Part shown: positions 1 to 9,170 of the stretch, one piece after another
How the letters are laid out: every line of letters starts with the position of its first letter
Numbering within the stretch: the stretch's first letter is position 1
From: Anaerolineae bacterium
GTDB taxonomy: Bacteria; Chloroflexota; Anaerolineae; Aggregatilineales; Phototrophicaceae
Length of the DNA stretch: 64,000 nucleotides
Assembly (NCBI GenBank): GCA_022843385.1
Contig: JALHNT010000031.1
Location: forward strand, 28,890 to 92,889
Reading direction: 5' to 3'
Notes under the pieces: model-generated
The model's database searches: none
The model's input: the letters and a program-made list of their open reading frames with translations, nothing else
What the model was told of the DNA's origin: nothing
Translations under genes and position numbers: made by a program

Positions 1-2415
1 CGGCATCATGTAATCCGTCACGATCAGCGCCGGGTGCAGCCGTTGCGCGATCTCCAACGCTTGCTCCGGACTGGTGGTGGTAATCACCTCAAAGCCTTGC
101 GCCATCAGATACTCATCAATCAGTCTGAGCGCTGTCGGATCGTCATCCACCACCAGCACCAGCGGCTGATCGCTGCTTGCCAGTGGGATCGCTGGCATGG
201 CGGGCATTTCGATCTGCTGGCGGAAAGGCAGCAGGATGACAAAATGACTCCCCTTGCCCGGCTCACTATCGACCCAGATGAATCCCTTGTGCAGCCGCAC
301 CAGGCGATACGTGATCGCCAGTCCCAGGCCGGTGCCTTCCCGTTCGCGGATGCTGGAGCCATCCACCTGACGGAAAGGATCGAAGATGTACGACAGGGCG
401 CTGGCCGGGATGCCAACTCCGGTATCGCGCACGGTGATCGACAGCCAGTTGCCATCCGGCACCTGAATCGTGGGCGGGATCAATTGTCCAAACTGGGATC
501 GTCCGCCGCGCACCGAAGTGAAATCGACTCCCACGTTGATCTCACCAACTTCGGTGAATTTGATGGCGTTATCCAGCAGCGCCATCAGGATCTGGCGCAG
601 CCGTTCGGCATCAGCCTGTATCCGCGGCAAATCAGGTTGAAGGCGCATGTGGAATTGCAGATCTTTGTCCTGGGCGCGGGGTTGAAATTCACCCACAACA
701 TCCAAAAGCAAATCGCTGATCGAGAAGGTGTGCAGGTTCAGTTGAATCTCGCCGGCTTCAATGCGCGCCAGATCAAGCATCGAATCGACTAACAGCATGA
801 GCTGTTTGCTGCTGGTCACCACCCGCGCCACCCGGTCATACTGCCGGGCATTCAGTTCACCATAGACCTGATTGAGGAGCAGATCGGTGTAGCCGACAAT
901 GGTGTTGAGCGGCGTCCGCAATTCGTGGCTGACATTCGCCAGGAATTCACTTTTCAGCCGGTTGATCTCCAGCGCCGCTTCATGCAACCGGGCATTTTCC
1001 GCTGCCAGCGCTGCCTGCCGAGCCAGCCCGTACGCCAGATCAAGATCATCAACCGTGTAGGGATGGCTCAGATCGCGTTCCATGACGATCAGCCCAATCG
1101 ACTGGTCGCGCGCGATCAGCGGCACCCCCAGCCATGAAACCCGGTTATCCACTGTTTCGATCAATGGATGACCGGAAAGGTATACCTGCCGCGCCGGGCT
1201 ATTTTCCTTCCAGTACATTTCCGACTGCTGGGCGGTCTGCTGCTGACCACGCGCTGCCATCACCCGCATCCGGCTGCCATCCACAATCCGCGGTGCTGGC
1301 AGCATCAGCCAGGCGCGGTCATAGCGTGTCAGACGTTCCATCTGAACCAGAATGCGGTCAAACACTTCCTGGGTATCGAGGCTGGCGGTCATCGTCTGGC
1401 TGACATCCAGCAGCGTCCCGGCCAATTGTCGCTGGCGCTGCTCGGTCTGGATTAGCCGCTGCATCTCCAGCGCCTGCCCTAACTGCCCGGCCAGCAGCAG
1501 CAGCAGTGCAAAATCCGCATCGTTGTAAGCATGAGGCCGTACATCGTGGACGACAATCAACCCAACCACCTGCTGCTGCGGATCGCGCAGCGGCGCACCC
1601 ATCCACGAACGGGTGCTGCCATCGACATCAGTCTCATCCGGCGCGACTCGCAGCAGCTTCAGGCGCGATTGTTCGCCCGGTAAATCGCGGAACAGCAGCG
1701 GCAGCCCTTTCTGGACGACCACGCGCGGCAGACCGGTGATAGCAGCCGGCGGCAGGCTGAGGCGTTGACCATGCTGCACAAAAAGCTTCCGGTAAATCCA
1801 GCGTTCCTGCGGCTGATACAGCCCGACGAAGAAATCCGAATGCTCAAAGATCAGCTTGAGTTGGGCGTGCAGCGCATCCCACCATTCGGCGCTGTCGGCA
1901 GGCTGGTTCAACACCTGGTTGAACTCATACAGGTTGGCGCTCAGGTTGTGCCAGTTGGCATGATTTTCAATCGCCTGGATGCGCTCTGCCAGCAGCCCGG
2001 TCAGCAGCAGCGCAATCTCAGTGGTATCCGCCGCCAACGACTCGATCCCGGCGAGCCACACCATGCCGCGCGTTTTGCCATCACAGCGCAGCGGGATGAG
2101 CAGGCCGGGTTCGTAATAGGCCAGTCCAGAAATCAGACGGGAAGTAGAAATCAGATGGGGTTCGCGCCAGGTCTGCCATCCCTGCCAGACATCGCTCTGA
2201 CGCATCCAATCCTGCACCGGACGGGGAATGGCTTGTGCCGGTAACAGCGCCTGTATGCGCGTAAGCTGCGGGTTCAGCAGCGCCAGACCACAGGTGCCGA
2301 TGCGCTGCCCCAGGTAAGTCGTGACCTGTTCAACGGCGGCTTCGATGGTTTCGACATGGTGGAGCTGCTCAATAAAAACATGTATAGGCTCAGCAACGAG
2401 CAGTGAAAAAGCCAT
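1..2415 (-). CDS. Multi-GAF hybrid sensor histidine kinase (C-terminus cut by window edge)
   Basis: Soluble sensor kinase read from ATG at 2415; 805 codons are visible before the sequence runs off the left edge with no stop. Order: three GAF-like domains (about residues 1-150, 160-325, 330-480), a HisKA helix with phospho-accepting His497 in SHELRTPLN, an ATPase domain with DTGVGIP and GTGLGLAI motifs (about 595-715), then a receiver that starts near 733 and reaches its probable phospho-Asp801 in VTDYMMP just before the edge. No membrane segment or signal peptide is seen, so a cytoplasmic ligand is likely. The ATG has only weak upstream purines. It uses the same GAF-kinase-receiver plan as the giant kinase at 30-38 kb. 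The ligand is unknown. Confidence 0.93.
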   Translation of the reverse strand, partial: MAFSLLVAEPIHVFIEQLHHVETIEAAVEQVTTYLGQRIGTCGLALLNPQLTRIQALLPAQAIPRPVQDWMRQSDVWQGWQTWREPHLISTSRLISGLAYYEPGLLIPLRCDGKTRGMVWLAGIESLAADTTEIALLLTGLLAERIQAIENHANWHNLSANLYEFNQVLNQPADSAEWWDALHAQLKLIFEHSDFFVGLYQPQERWIYRKLFVQHGQRLSLPPAAITGLPRVVVQKGLPLLFRDLPGEQSRLKLLRVAPDETDVDGSTRSWMGAPLRDPQQQVVGLIVVHDVRPHAYNDADFALLLLLAGQLGQALEMQRLIQTEQRQRQLAGTLLDVSQTMTASLDTQEVFDRILVQMERLTRYDRAWLMLPAPRIVDGSRMRVMAARGQQQTAQQSEMYWKENSPARQVYLSGHPLIETVDNRVSWLGVPLIARDQSIGLIVMERDLSHPYTVDDLDLAYGLARQAALAAENARLHEAALEINRLKSEFLANVSHELRTPLNTIVGYTDLLLNQVYGELNARQYDRVARVVTSSKQLMLLVDSMLDLARIEAGEIQLNLHTFSISDLLLDVVGEFQPRAQDKDLQFHMRLQPDLPRIQADAERLRQILMALLDNAIKFTEVGEINVGVDFTSVRGGRSQFGQLIPPTIQVPDGNWLSITVRDTGVGIPASALSYIFDPFRQVDGSSIREREGTGLGLAITYRLVRLHKGFIWVDSEPGKGSHFVILLPFRQQIEMPAMPAIPLASSDQPLVLVVDDDPTALRLIDEYLMAQGFEVITTTSPEQALEIAQRLHPALIVTDYMMP

Positions 2416-2539
2416 TATGTTCCTGGGTTGACAAAAATTTTCACCATTATGCCATTAAATGTGCCTGACTGCCCTAACAGATTCCATAGAGATTCCGACC
2501 TATTTGTGAAAACTGTAAACGTTTTCTTCCTTCATGGGA

Positions 2540-4783
2540 TTAGCGACGTCTGCCAACCACCACCCACACGCCCATCACCAGCAGCCAACCGAGCGCCGAG
2601 ACCGCCACCCCTAGCACGAGCGATAGCGGGCGGTAATCGAAACGCACCGTATGCTCACCTGGGGGGACGCACACGGCGCGAAAGGCGGTGAAAGCCCGCA
2701 GCGTCTCCACCGGCTGACCATCGAGCGTCGCCTGCCAGCCGGGATAATATTGGTCGCTCAACACCAGCACCCCGCCCGCGCCGGCGGTCTGAATGACGAC
2801 GCTGTTCGGCTGATACTCGCTGATAGTGGCTTCACCGGCTGTCCCCGCCGGGCAATCGACCGCGCGATCCAGAATGGCGTTGCCCCGCAGCGCCTCGACA
2901 TCCGTCTTGATCCGTTCCAGCGCCGCCGCGTCATCCGGCTGGACGATGACTGTGCTGGCGATCCAGGCACGCGGGAACGGGTCAGTGCGGCGGTAGTAGA
3001 TGCCGCCGGGGGCGATGCCAATCAGTTCCATGTTAGGCCGGTCATAGGGTTCTTTTGTCAGCGCGTACTGCACCCCCAGCAGCGTATTGGCGGCTCCCAA
3101 CGGATCATGCATATCGGTCAGGTTTTGCAGCCGGTCAAAGGTCGCTATCGTCAGCGGATCGTAGCCGATGACGTGCAGGTGACCGGTGTTGTAGCTGCCG
3201 TTATAAGGGCTGTCCGTCGGAATCTGGACGACGCGGGCATCAGCTCCGGTCGGCACATTGATCGCCGCTCCCTGCCACAGCGCATCGCGCCAGCCATCCG
3301 TTGTTGTAATCAGTTGAACCGGCAGTCGCCAGGCATCCAGGATGACCAGCGCCATCGTCGCCAGCAGCAGCCACGTCGCCGCCTGGCCCTCACCGACCTT
3401 CGTCCAGCCCCACAGGATCAGCCACGCGCCGCACGAAATCAGCCCGACCATGCCGAGCGCCCCGGCCAGCGCGAACGCCCGGTACGGCATCGGCTCGACA
3501 TGGCTGGCGCTGGCGTACCAGCCGGAAAAGATCAGCGACCCCAGGAAGGCCACCCCGATCAGGAGTGGCAGCCCGCGCTCGACCAGCGGACGCAGCCACT
3601 CGCCGCGCAGTGGATGAGCCGACTGCTGAAGCTGTGTCACCAGCAGCGCCAGCATCCCCGATAAACCGAACATCACGAAGAACAGCGCTCGTCCCGGTGC
3701 GCGGAAGAACGAGAACCCCGGCACCCAGCGCACCAGCAGCGGCAGCAGCGCCCCCTGAAGCCCCAGGCTCATCACCAGCCCGAAAGCGATCAGCAGCAGG
3801 AAAAAGACATGCTCGCGCTTGAACGTGCGCCAGGCCAGCGGCAGCGCCAGCAGCGGCAGCAAACCGACATACGGGCTGAATTCCTCATAAAAGTCGGCAC
3901 CCCAGTAGCGGGCTGGCGGCTGCGTCGGCAGGCCGAACAATCCCGGCACCGCCACGGCCAGCAGTTGCGCCGGCGGCAGGGCGAAGGAGTTGATGAAGTC
4001 CAGTTCATTGGCGCTGCGAACCGAAAGCCGCGTCAATTCTAAAGCCGGGACAATCAGCGCCGCCCCCAGCAGCAGGCCGCCGATCACGATCAGCAGCAGC
4101 GGTTGAGCGGTCTGGCGGATGACGCCCCAGGTGAACGCGGCTGCCGTCACCACCTGATAAACCGCCAGCAGCCCCAGCGTCAGCAGCAGATAGAACAGCA
4201 TCGGTGGATGCCCGGCCAGCGTCGCCGCGCCCACCGCCATCATCCCCGGCAGCGCCGACCGCCATGTCCCCCGCGCCAGCGCATGACGATACGCCGCCGC
4301 TGCCCAGGGTATCCAGGCGAAAACGAACAGCAGCGTGTAATGACCGGCGTAGAAGCGCGCCCCAACCCACTCGCTCATGGCGAAGACCACCCCGGCCAGC
4401 AGACTCGCCACCGGCGTGGCACCGTAGCTGCGCGTCAGCCGCGCCATCCCCCAGGCTGCCCACCACACATGGAAGGCCAGCGCCCAGCCCAGCCCACGAT
4501 CTGCCCCTACCAGCGCGATGAGCCAGGTGGCCGGGTAAAACAGGGCGCTGTGCGGGTTGCCGATCAACGGATGACCGATGAAGGTATAGGGATTCCACAG
4601 CGGCAGATGACCGGCCTGCACCAGATCGTGCAGCAGCGTCGTCAGCGGGTAGAACATGGCGCGGAAATCATTGGCGTTCAGCACGCCGTCGCCCCAGATG
4701 GCCGGGCGCAGCAACACCACCGTCAGCGCCGCCAGCAGCAGCGGCACCAGCCAGGGACGACGTTCCAGAAGCGAGGCGGTCAT
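2540..4783 (-). CDS. YfhO-like polytopic membrane protein
   Basis: A 747-residue membrane protein with about a dozen hydrophobic segments. The N-terminus (GDGVLNANDFRAMFYP, then LPLWNPYTFIGHPL) and the C-terminal soluble part with YYPGWQATLDGQP and a final membrane helix match the YfhO pattern, a family linked in Gram-positives to glycosylation of lipoteichoic acid or other surface polymers. The catalytic role here is inferred, not shown. It lies downstream of the FGE-like gene on the same strand, but a terminator hairpin at 4801-4831 separates them, so it is probably transcribed separately. Start ATG at 4783 has a weak upstream GATAGG. Confidence 0.85.
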   Translation of the reverse strand: MTASLLERRPWLVPLLLAALTVVLLRPAIWGDGVLNANDFRAMFYPLTTLLHDLVQAGHLPLWNPYTFIGHPLIGNPHSALFYPATWLIALVGADRGLGWALAFHVWWAAWGMARLTRSYGATPVASLLAGVVFAMSEWVGARFYAGHYTLLFVFAWIPWAAAAYRHALARGTWRSALPGMMAVGAATLAGHPPMLFYLLLTLGLLAVYQVVTAAAFTWGVIRQTAQPLLLIVIGGLLLGAALIVPALELTRLSVRSANELDFINSFALPPAQLLAVAVPGLFGLPTQPPARYWGADFYEEFSPYVGLLPLLALPLAWRTFKREHVFFLLLIAFGLVMSLGLQGALLPLLVRWVPGFSFFRAPGRALFFVMFGLSGMLALLVTQLQQSAHPLRGEWLRPLVERGLPLLIGVAFLGSLIFSGWYASASHVEPMPYRAFALAGALGMVGLISCGAWLILWGWTKVGEGQAATWLLLATMALVILDAWRLPVQLITTTDGWRDALWQGAAINVPTGADARVVQIPTDSPYNGSYNTGHLHVIGYDPLTIATFDRLQNLTDMHDPLGAANTLLGVQYALTKEPYDRPNMELIGIAPGGIYYRRTDPFPRAWIASTVIVQPDDAAALERIKTDVEALRGNAILDRAVDCPAGTAGEATISEYQPNSVVIQTAGAGGVLVLSDQYYPGWQATLDGQPVETLRAFTAFRAVCVPPGEHTVRFDYRPLSLVLGVAVSALGWLLVMGVWVVVGRRR

Positions 4784-4800
4784 GAACCTATCCCGGTTAT

Positions 4801-4831
4801 AAAAAAGGGCAAACCCCGCTGGGCTGCCCTT
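4801..4831 (-). terminator. Rho-independent terminator of the FGE-like gene
   Basis: On the minus strand the arms AAGGGCA and TGCCCTT form a 7-bp stem with a GC-rich loop, followed directly by six T residues. It lies 35 bases past the stop at 4866 and just upstream of the YfhO-like start. Confidence 0.85.
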
Positions 4832-4865
4832 GTGCGATTAAACAACTATCCGAGCTAACCCCGTC

Positions 4866-6332
4866 TTACCCCCCCGATGGAGGAGGTGGCAACGTCGGTT
4901 GGGCATTGCCGGAGGTATCTTCTTCATTCGTCCCTGATGTGTTCACTGCCGGAGCCGCGGCGGGCGGCTGCGGCTGGGTGTTTGTCGTGCCACCAGCACC
5001 GGGCGTGGTCGCATCCAGATTGGCAGCGCAGCGGAAACCGATCCACAGCGCGGGCGAGATCGGGTCGCGGCTCTGGCGGTGGACGCTGCGCGAGAAGAAT
5101 GGCACCGCATCCCATGATCCGCCGCGTACCACTTTCTCCGTCCCAACTGTCGGTCCGGTCGGGTCAACCGCGTTGGTTGTCGCTTGCTGGGTGTAATAGG
5201 TCGCGCCGTACCAATCGCCGACCCATTCCGCCACATTCCCCGCCATATCGTACAGGCCGCCCGACGAGTTATACGACTCGACCGGACGCGCCCCGATCAG
5301 CGCGGCATTCTCCTCGCGCGGACGGCTGGTACGCGCCAGAGTCACATCGAAGGCATCCCCCCAGGGATAAAGCGTGTTGGCAGGGCCGCGCGCCCCGCGT
5401 TCCCATTCCGCTTCGGTCGGCAGGCGGCGACCAATCGCCTGGCAGTAGGCCTGCGCCCCATACCACGTGATCCCAGCCACCGGGAAATCCAGGATGGCTT
5501 CGTTGACGCGATAATTCACGCTGTCGAACTGGACGTTGCTGGCTTCGGACTCGCTGCGCGTCTCCATGCAGAGCTGCCCCAGGCAGCCGGTGCGATGACC
5601 ATTCGGCCCCAGCGAATTCAGGAAGGCGATGTACTGACGGTAGGTGACTTCGTGCCGTTCCATAAAAAATGGGCTGACCGTGACCGGATGCGACGGGACT
5701 GAATCGGTACCCCAGTTGATGTCACAGGTCGAGTCGTACAGATCAGCGCACTGCTGGGCGGCCTGTGCCACTTCCTGCGGCGATGTCCCCATCTGGAACG
5801 TCCCGCCATCCACCCGTTGCAGCGGCGTCAGGATGCCCTGCATCAGCGCCGGGATGGAACTCACCGCGCTGGTGTTATTCTGTGGCGCGACGGCCTGCCC
5901 GGAGGTTGGCGCTGTCGGTTGTGACGCGGTATCCGGCGGCAGGGTGGGGATGAGCGGCGGCTGTGTCGCTGGCGTCAAAGGCGGCACCAGCGGTGTGGTT
6001 GGAGTAGCAGGCACCGACGTGGCCGACGGTTGGATGATGACCGCCTGCTGTGATGTGGCAGTCGGCAGGATCAACGGCGTCTCAGTGGGTGGCAGAGTCG
6101 GCGTGGCTGGCAGCGCTGTATTGGTGATGATGAAGGGCGTCTGTGTTGGCCCCAACGCCACTCCCGGCAGCGTGATCAGGTTGGTAGCGCTGCCGATGAA
6201 CAGCCCCAGACCGATGATGGCGGCACAGCCGAAGCCGAACACGAACCCGATCACCAGCCATTGCCAGGCTCCCCCGCCACTGCGACGTCCCCGATTGCCC
6301 CCGCCGAGGGTGCCGTAATTCGCTCGCGTCAT
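4866..6332 (-). CDS. Membrane-anchored FGE-sulfatase-fold protein, probably non-catalytic
   Basis: 488 residues from ATG 6332, chosen over GTG 6341 because GGGAG sits 8 bases before the ATG. A basic N-terminus is followed by one membrane helix (about 22-48), a long Pro/Thr-rich spacer (about 60-165), and a formylglycine-generating-enzyme (SUMF1) fold from about 178 to 435, with VDGGTFQMG near its start and RGGSW...GFRCA near its end. The stretch that carries the two active cysteines in true FGE reads WDAVPFFSRSVHR here and has none. It is therefore more likely a binding or structural member of the fold than a sulfatase-modifying enzyme. The C-terminal tail is Pro/Thr/Gly-rich. The domain is predicted outside the membrane. 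Confidence 0.88.
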   Translation of the reverse strand: MTRANYGTLGGGNRGRRSGGGAWQWLVIGFVFGFGCAAIIGLGLFIGSATNLITLPGVALGPTQTPFIITNTALPATPTLPPTETPLILPTATSQQAVIIQPSATSVPATPTTPLVPPLTPATQPPLIPTLPPDTASQPTAPTSGQAVAPQNNTSAVSSIPALMQGILTPLQRVDGGTFQMGTSPQEVAQAAQQCADLYDSTCDINWGTDSVPSHPVTVSPFFMERHEVTYRQYIAFLNSLGPNGHRTGCLGQLCMETRSESEASNVQFDSVNYRVNEAILDFPVAGITWYGAQAYCQAIGRRLPTEAEWERGARGPANTLYPWGDAFDVTLARTSRPREENAALIGARPVESYNSSGGLYDMAGNVAEWVGDWYGATYYTQQATTNAVDPTGPTVGTEKVVRGGSWDAVPFFSRSVHRQSRDPISPALWIGFRCAANLDATTPGAGGTTNTQPQPPAAAPAVNTSGTNEEDTSGNAQPTLPPPPSGG

Positions 6333-6468
6333 AAGTCTCACTCCCTATCCAACGCCGTCGCGACAGGTCGCGACACTGCTTTGCGCGTATCGTAACGGCG
6401 TACAATCATAGCGTTTCCAACGGGCTTCTCCAACGGCGGATTTACCAGCGTTGGGGAAACGGCGGTTA

Positions 6469-7380
6469 TTATAGCAGGGGTTGTGGACGAGGCAGGATGT
6501 CCATTTGCTTAAGCGCGGTCACGCACACCACACCCGATATATTGAAGGCCAGCCGTCCCTTATCGTCGATCACCAGCGAACCCGGTGCCGCGCTGAACGG
6601 CGGCAGATCGGCCAGCAGTTGCAGTTGCGGCGCATCCTGTAGCAGGTCAATCGCATGGCGCTGATGGCTGGGCATCAGGTCTTCGCCTTCATAAACCCGG
6701 ATGACACCGGTCTCGTTATCGCTGGTCGCCAGCAGTTTGCCATTAGAGGAGCAGGCCAGCCGGCTGACGAAGTAGTGCAGCGCCAGCCGCTTCTGCACCT
6801 TGCCACCGCTATCCAGCCGCACGATCTCGTGTCCGTTCGAGACAAAGATCGACGCGCCCGCATTAGCGACCACCAGCAGCGGCTGCGACTCGTCATCAAA
6901 AGCCAGCTTGGTATCGAAGGCACCGACGGTGATATGCTGCTGGAACAGATGCAGCTTGCCCTTGCTATCCAGCACTGCCACCATCCCCATCAGCCGATCC
7001 AGCGCCAGACTCAACAGGCTGGCTTTGGTCTTCGGCTCCAGTTTCACTTCCTTGCCATCGACTTCCAGCAGCAGCTCGTTGCCTGGCATCCAGTACAGCC
7101 GCAGCTTGCCATCATCGGTGGTGTACATCATCGACTGCGCCGTGCGCACAAACGGCAGAAACGCCTGGTTGGGGGCAACCAGGCTGGCGAGAAAGTCTGA
7201 CCACTTCTCGCTCTGGCGGCTGACCGCCTTGTGTTGATGTTCGCCCACTTCCGCGCCCGTCTCCAGGTCGAAGTAGCTGGCGCGATCCCGCTGCGTCCAG
7301 GCCGCCAGCAGCGTCGGCTTGCCCGGCAGGATATGCAGATATTGAATCGCCTGATTGGTGAGATGAATGCGCCAGGCCAT
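6469..7380 (-). CDS. Beta-propeller-like hypothetical protein
   Basis: 303 residues with no signal peptide. Repeated strand-like blocks (LAAWTQRDRASYFDLETG, GKLLATSDNETGVIRVYEGED, GSLVIDDKGRLAFNI) resemble WD40 or bacterial propeller blades, but the repeats are diverged and no catalytic residues are evident. The start is supported by GGGAGG five bases before ATG 7380. A protein-interaction role is a guess from the fold. It lies between the FGE-like gene and a single-domain response regulator on the same strand, with a terminator between it and the latter. Confidence 0.75.
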   Translation of the reverse strand: MAWRIHLTNQAIQYLHILPGKPTLLAAWTQRDRASYFDLETGAEVGEHQHKAVSRQSEKWSDFLASLVAPNQAFLPFVRTAQSMMYTTDDGKLRLYWMPGNELLLEVDGKEVKLEPKTKASLLSLALDRLMGMVAVLDSKGKLHLFQQHITVGAFDTKLAFDDESQPLLVVANAGASIFVSNGHEIVRLDSGGKVQKRLALHYFVSRLACSSNGKLLATSDNETGVIRVYEGEDLMPSHQRHAIDLLQDAPQLQLLADLPPFSAAPGSLVIDDKGRLAFNISGVVCVTALKQMDILPRPQPLL

Positions 7381-7450
7381 GATGCCCTCCCAGACATGTG
7401 TCGTGGTTGGCTTTCAGTGTAGCGGTTGGGAGAGAGCTTGACAAGCAAAT

Positions 7451-7478
7451 AAAAAAAGCGAGCCATCAGCCCGCTTTT
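7451..7478 (-). terminator. Rho-independent terminator of the response regulator
   Basis: On the minus strand AAGCGGGC, a short loop and GCTCGCTT pair with one mismatch, followed by TTTTTTTATTTG. It lies about 25 bases after the stop of the response regulator at 7501 and ends its transcript before the propeller-like gene. Confidence 0.8.
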
Positions 7479-7500
7479 CGTTCATCATCCCTATCCTGGT

Positions 7501-7887
7501 CTATTGATGCTGGTGCGCCGCCGCCGATTGCTTGAGGAACAGCGCGACCGTGTTCAGCAGTTCGTTCTTCATCACCGGCTTCGCCAGGTAGCCATCGCAG
7601 CCCGCCGCCAGACAATTCTCCCGATCCCCGTGCATGGCGTTGGCCGTCAGCGCGATGATCGGTATCCACGAGACGCTCGAGGCTTTCAGGCGCGATGCCG
7701 CTTCCAGCCCGTTGATGTCCGGCAGGTTGACATCCATCAGAATCAGATCCGGCAGCTCATTGGTCGCCATCGTGATCCCGCTGATGCCATTGGGTGCCTC
7801 AAGGACATCATATCCCGCTGCGTTCAGAATCTTGCGCACCAGACGCATATTTTGCGGATTGTCTTCAACGTACAGAATCTTTGCCAT
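7501..7887 (-). CDS. Single-domain (CheY-like) response regulator
   Basis: 128 residues forming one receiver domain and nothing else. The acidic pair is Glu8/Asp9 in YVEDN, the phospho-acceptor Asp52 in LMDVNLP, the switch Thr81 in ALTAN and the conserved Lys103 in AKP, so it should be phosphorylation-competent. A lone receiver must act by protein binding or in a phosphorelay. Possible partners are the hybrid kinase ending at base 2415 or the giant kinase at 30-38 kb; neither is shown. The C-terminal tail is Ala/His/Gln-rich. It has its own terminator. Confidence 0.93.
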   Translation of the reverse strand: MAKILYVEDNPQNMRLVRKILNAAGYDVLEAPNGISGITMATNELPDLILMDVNLPDINGLEAASRLKASSVSWIPIIALTANAMHGDRENCLAAGCDGYLAKPVMKNELLNTVALFLKQSAAAHQHQ

Positions 7888-8020
7888 CCCGCGAGGCTCC
7901 CAGAGTTACATCTCACTGTAATTCCATTATCGACTATCCCCCGACTTCCGTCAAGCAAAGCAGGCTTAAGATTTGCCCATGCCGCATTCGTCAGGAACGC
8001 AACATGACTTATTTCTCATC

Positions 8021-8491
8021 TCAACCCGCCGCCGCTAACGTGCGCTGAATCTGGTCGATGTGCCCGTCGCAGTGGGCGCTGTACCCCGTCAACAGATCCT
8101 CCGCCGTCATCCGGCCATTGACCGGGTGCAGGCAGGCACGCCCCCACTGCTCCTCGCTCAGGCTGGCGAACAGCGCCGTCCAGCGCGTGTGCAGCGCCCG
8201 CAGGAAGCCCAGCGACACCGTGATTGACAGGTCGTAATCCGCCGTCACTGCCCAGGCATCCTGGTCATACGGCTTGATGGTCGGCTCCTCTTCGGTCAGC
8301 AGCAGCTTGAGCCGGATGAAGGAGTTGAGGTGCGAATCTGCCAGGTGATGCACATTCTGCGCCACCGACCACTCCCCCGCCAGGAAATGCCCGCGCAGCC
8401 GCGCCTCATCCAGCCCGCTCACCAGCGCCTCCAGTTCATCCGGGAAGCGCCGCAGTCGTTCAATGTGGTGTTCGCGTTCCGCTGTCTTCAT
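8021..8491 (-). CDS. DinB/YfiT-family protein
   Basis: 156 residues from ATG 8491, chosen because GGAAAGGAA lies just upstream; a longer in-frame reading from 8611 adds an unlikely Arg-rich tail. The four-helix DinB pattern is visible in EWSVAQNVHHLADSHLNSF and, near the end, HCDGHIDQI, which supply the histidines expected for a divalent metal. The internal TIKPYDQDAWA resembles the YfiT/BstA branch, whose members include thiol-S-transferases. The substrate is unknown. It is the last GC-rich gene before the AT-rich island. Confidence 0.88.
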   Translation of the reverse strand: MKTAEREHHIERLRRFPDELEALVSGLDEARLRGHFLAGEWSVAQNVHHLADSHLNSFIRLKLLLTEEEPTIKPYDQDAWAVTADYDLSITVSLGFLRALHTRWTALFASLSEEQWGRACLHPVNGRMTAEDLLTGYSAHCDGHIDQIQRTLAAAG

Positions 8492-8665
8492 CGTGCGTTC
8501 CTTTCCAGTTCGCTCGGCAATGCGTCTCAGCATAGTGGAAAGCCGTCTCCGTCTGCATAACCGCCTGAGTCCATTGCTGGGGTTCATGTCTAAATTGAGG
8601 AGTATTGACAAATTCGGGTAGGCATCTGTATTTCGCAGAAGTCAACCATAGAAAGGAGTAAGATA

Positions 8666-8806
8666 ATGAAGCGGAATCAGCTCCTTAACTTCAAGATGGA
8701 GATGTTAAAAGTACCTACCATGACAGGAAATAGCCGAGCATTGAAATATTTCTGCAGTCAAGGAATCTTGGGATTCGATAGAATTGCCCATTCTCCGACT
8801 CCGTGA
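8666..8806 (+). CDS. Small ORF, 46 residues, unknown
   Basis: ATG at 8666 follows AAAGGAG by 8 bases, a better ribosome site than many neighbours have. The 46-residue product has no recognised domain; it is Lys/Asn-containing, with TGNSRALKYFCSQGILGFDRIAHSPTP as its C-terminal portion split around the Cys. A weak promoter (TTGACA at 8605-8610, poor -10) lies upstream. It reads like either a genuine small protein or the surviving end of a decayed gene. It sits in AT-rich DNA together with the next ORF. Confidence 0.4.
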   Translation: MKRNQLLNFKMEMLKVPTMTGNSRALKYFCSQGILGFDRIAHSPTP

Positions 8807-8851
8807 AAAATTGTTTAGATATCATGCCTTTAACAAGGAGGAGATGTATTG

Positions 8852-9151
8852 ATGGAAAACGAAAATCTTGTACCAGATTACTTGCACGATACATATCAAC
8901 TTCTAAAATGCGCTTTCCCACAAGGAATAAGTCAGGCTGACTACTGGCCCACTATGGCAATTCTGCATGAAGTAATGTCCTTTTGGACTATAGCGGATGT
9001 CCTGTCGGTGTTAGCTCATAAAGATCGATTTGAAGTGTACAATGATGCTTCAGGCTTCGGGCTAGATCCACTACCGAGTGAAGAGGATATAACTAGGGTA
9101 AAAAGCAAATTAGAATCATGCGGTTACGAGGAGTGGTTGAAAAAAGAGTAG
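8852..9151 (+). CDS. Small protein resembling DUF3349
   Basis: 99 residues from ATG 8852, preceded by a strong AAGGAGGAG at a spacing of 8 (an in-frame TTG at 8849 is less likely). The pattern CAFPQGISQADYWPTMAIL, then PLPSEEDITRVKSKLESCGYEEW, resembles my recollection of DUF3349 proteins, whose function is unknown. It is acidic and probably cytoplasmic. Its AT-rich codon use differs from the flanking GC-rich genes, which suggests acquired DNA. An immunity-like role is possible given the small size and location, but nothing here proves it. Confidence 0.72.
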   Translation: MENENLVPDYLHDTYQLLKCAFPQGISQADYWPTMAILHEVMSFWTIADVLSVLAHKDRFEVYNDASGFGLDPLPSEEDITRVKSKLESCGYEEWLKKE

Positions 9152-9170
9152 AGCTAATGGAGGGTTGAGA

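Noticed and set aside
2508..2526. Inverted repeat GAAAAC/GTTTTC between the YfhO-like gene and the hybrid kinase.
   Set aside because: Short and AT-rich, with no T-run and no partner regulator, so it is not worth a feature.
2651..3664. A 337-codon plus-strand open frame.
   Set aside because: It lies antisense to the YfhO-like gene, has no ribosome site, and reads as Arg/Gln-rich low-complexity peptide, typical of a shadow frame in GC-rich DNA.
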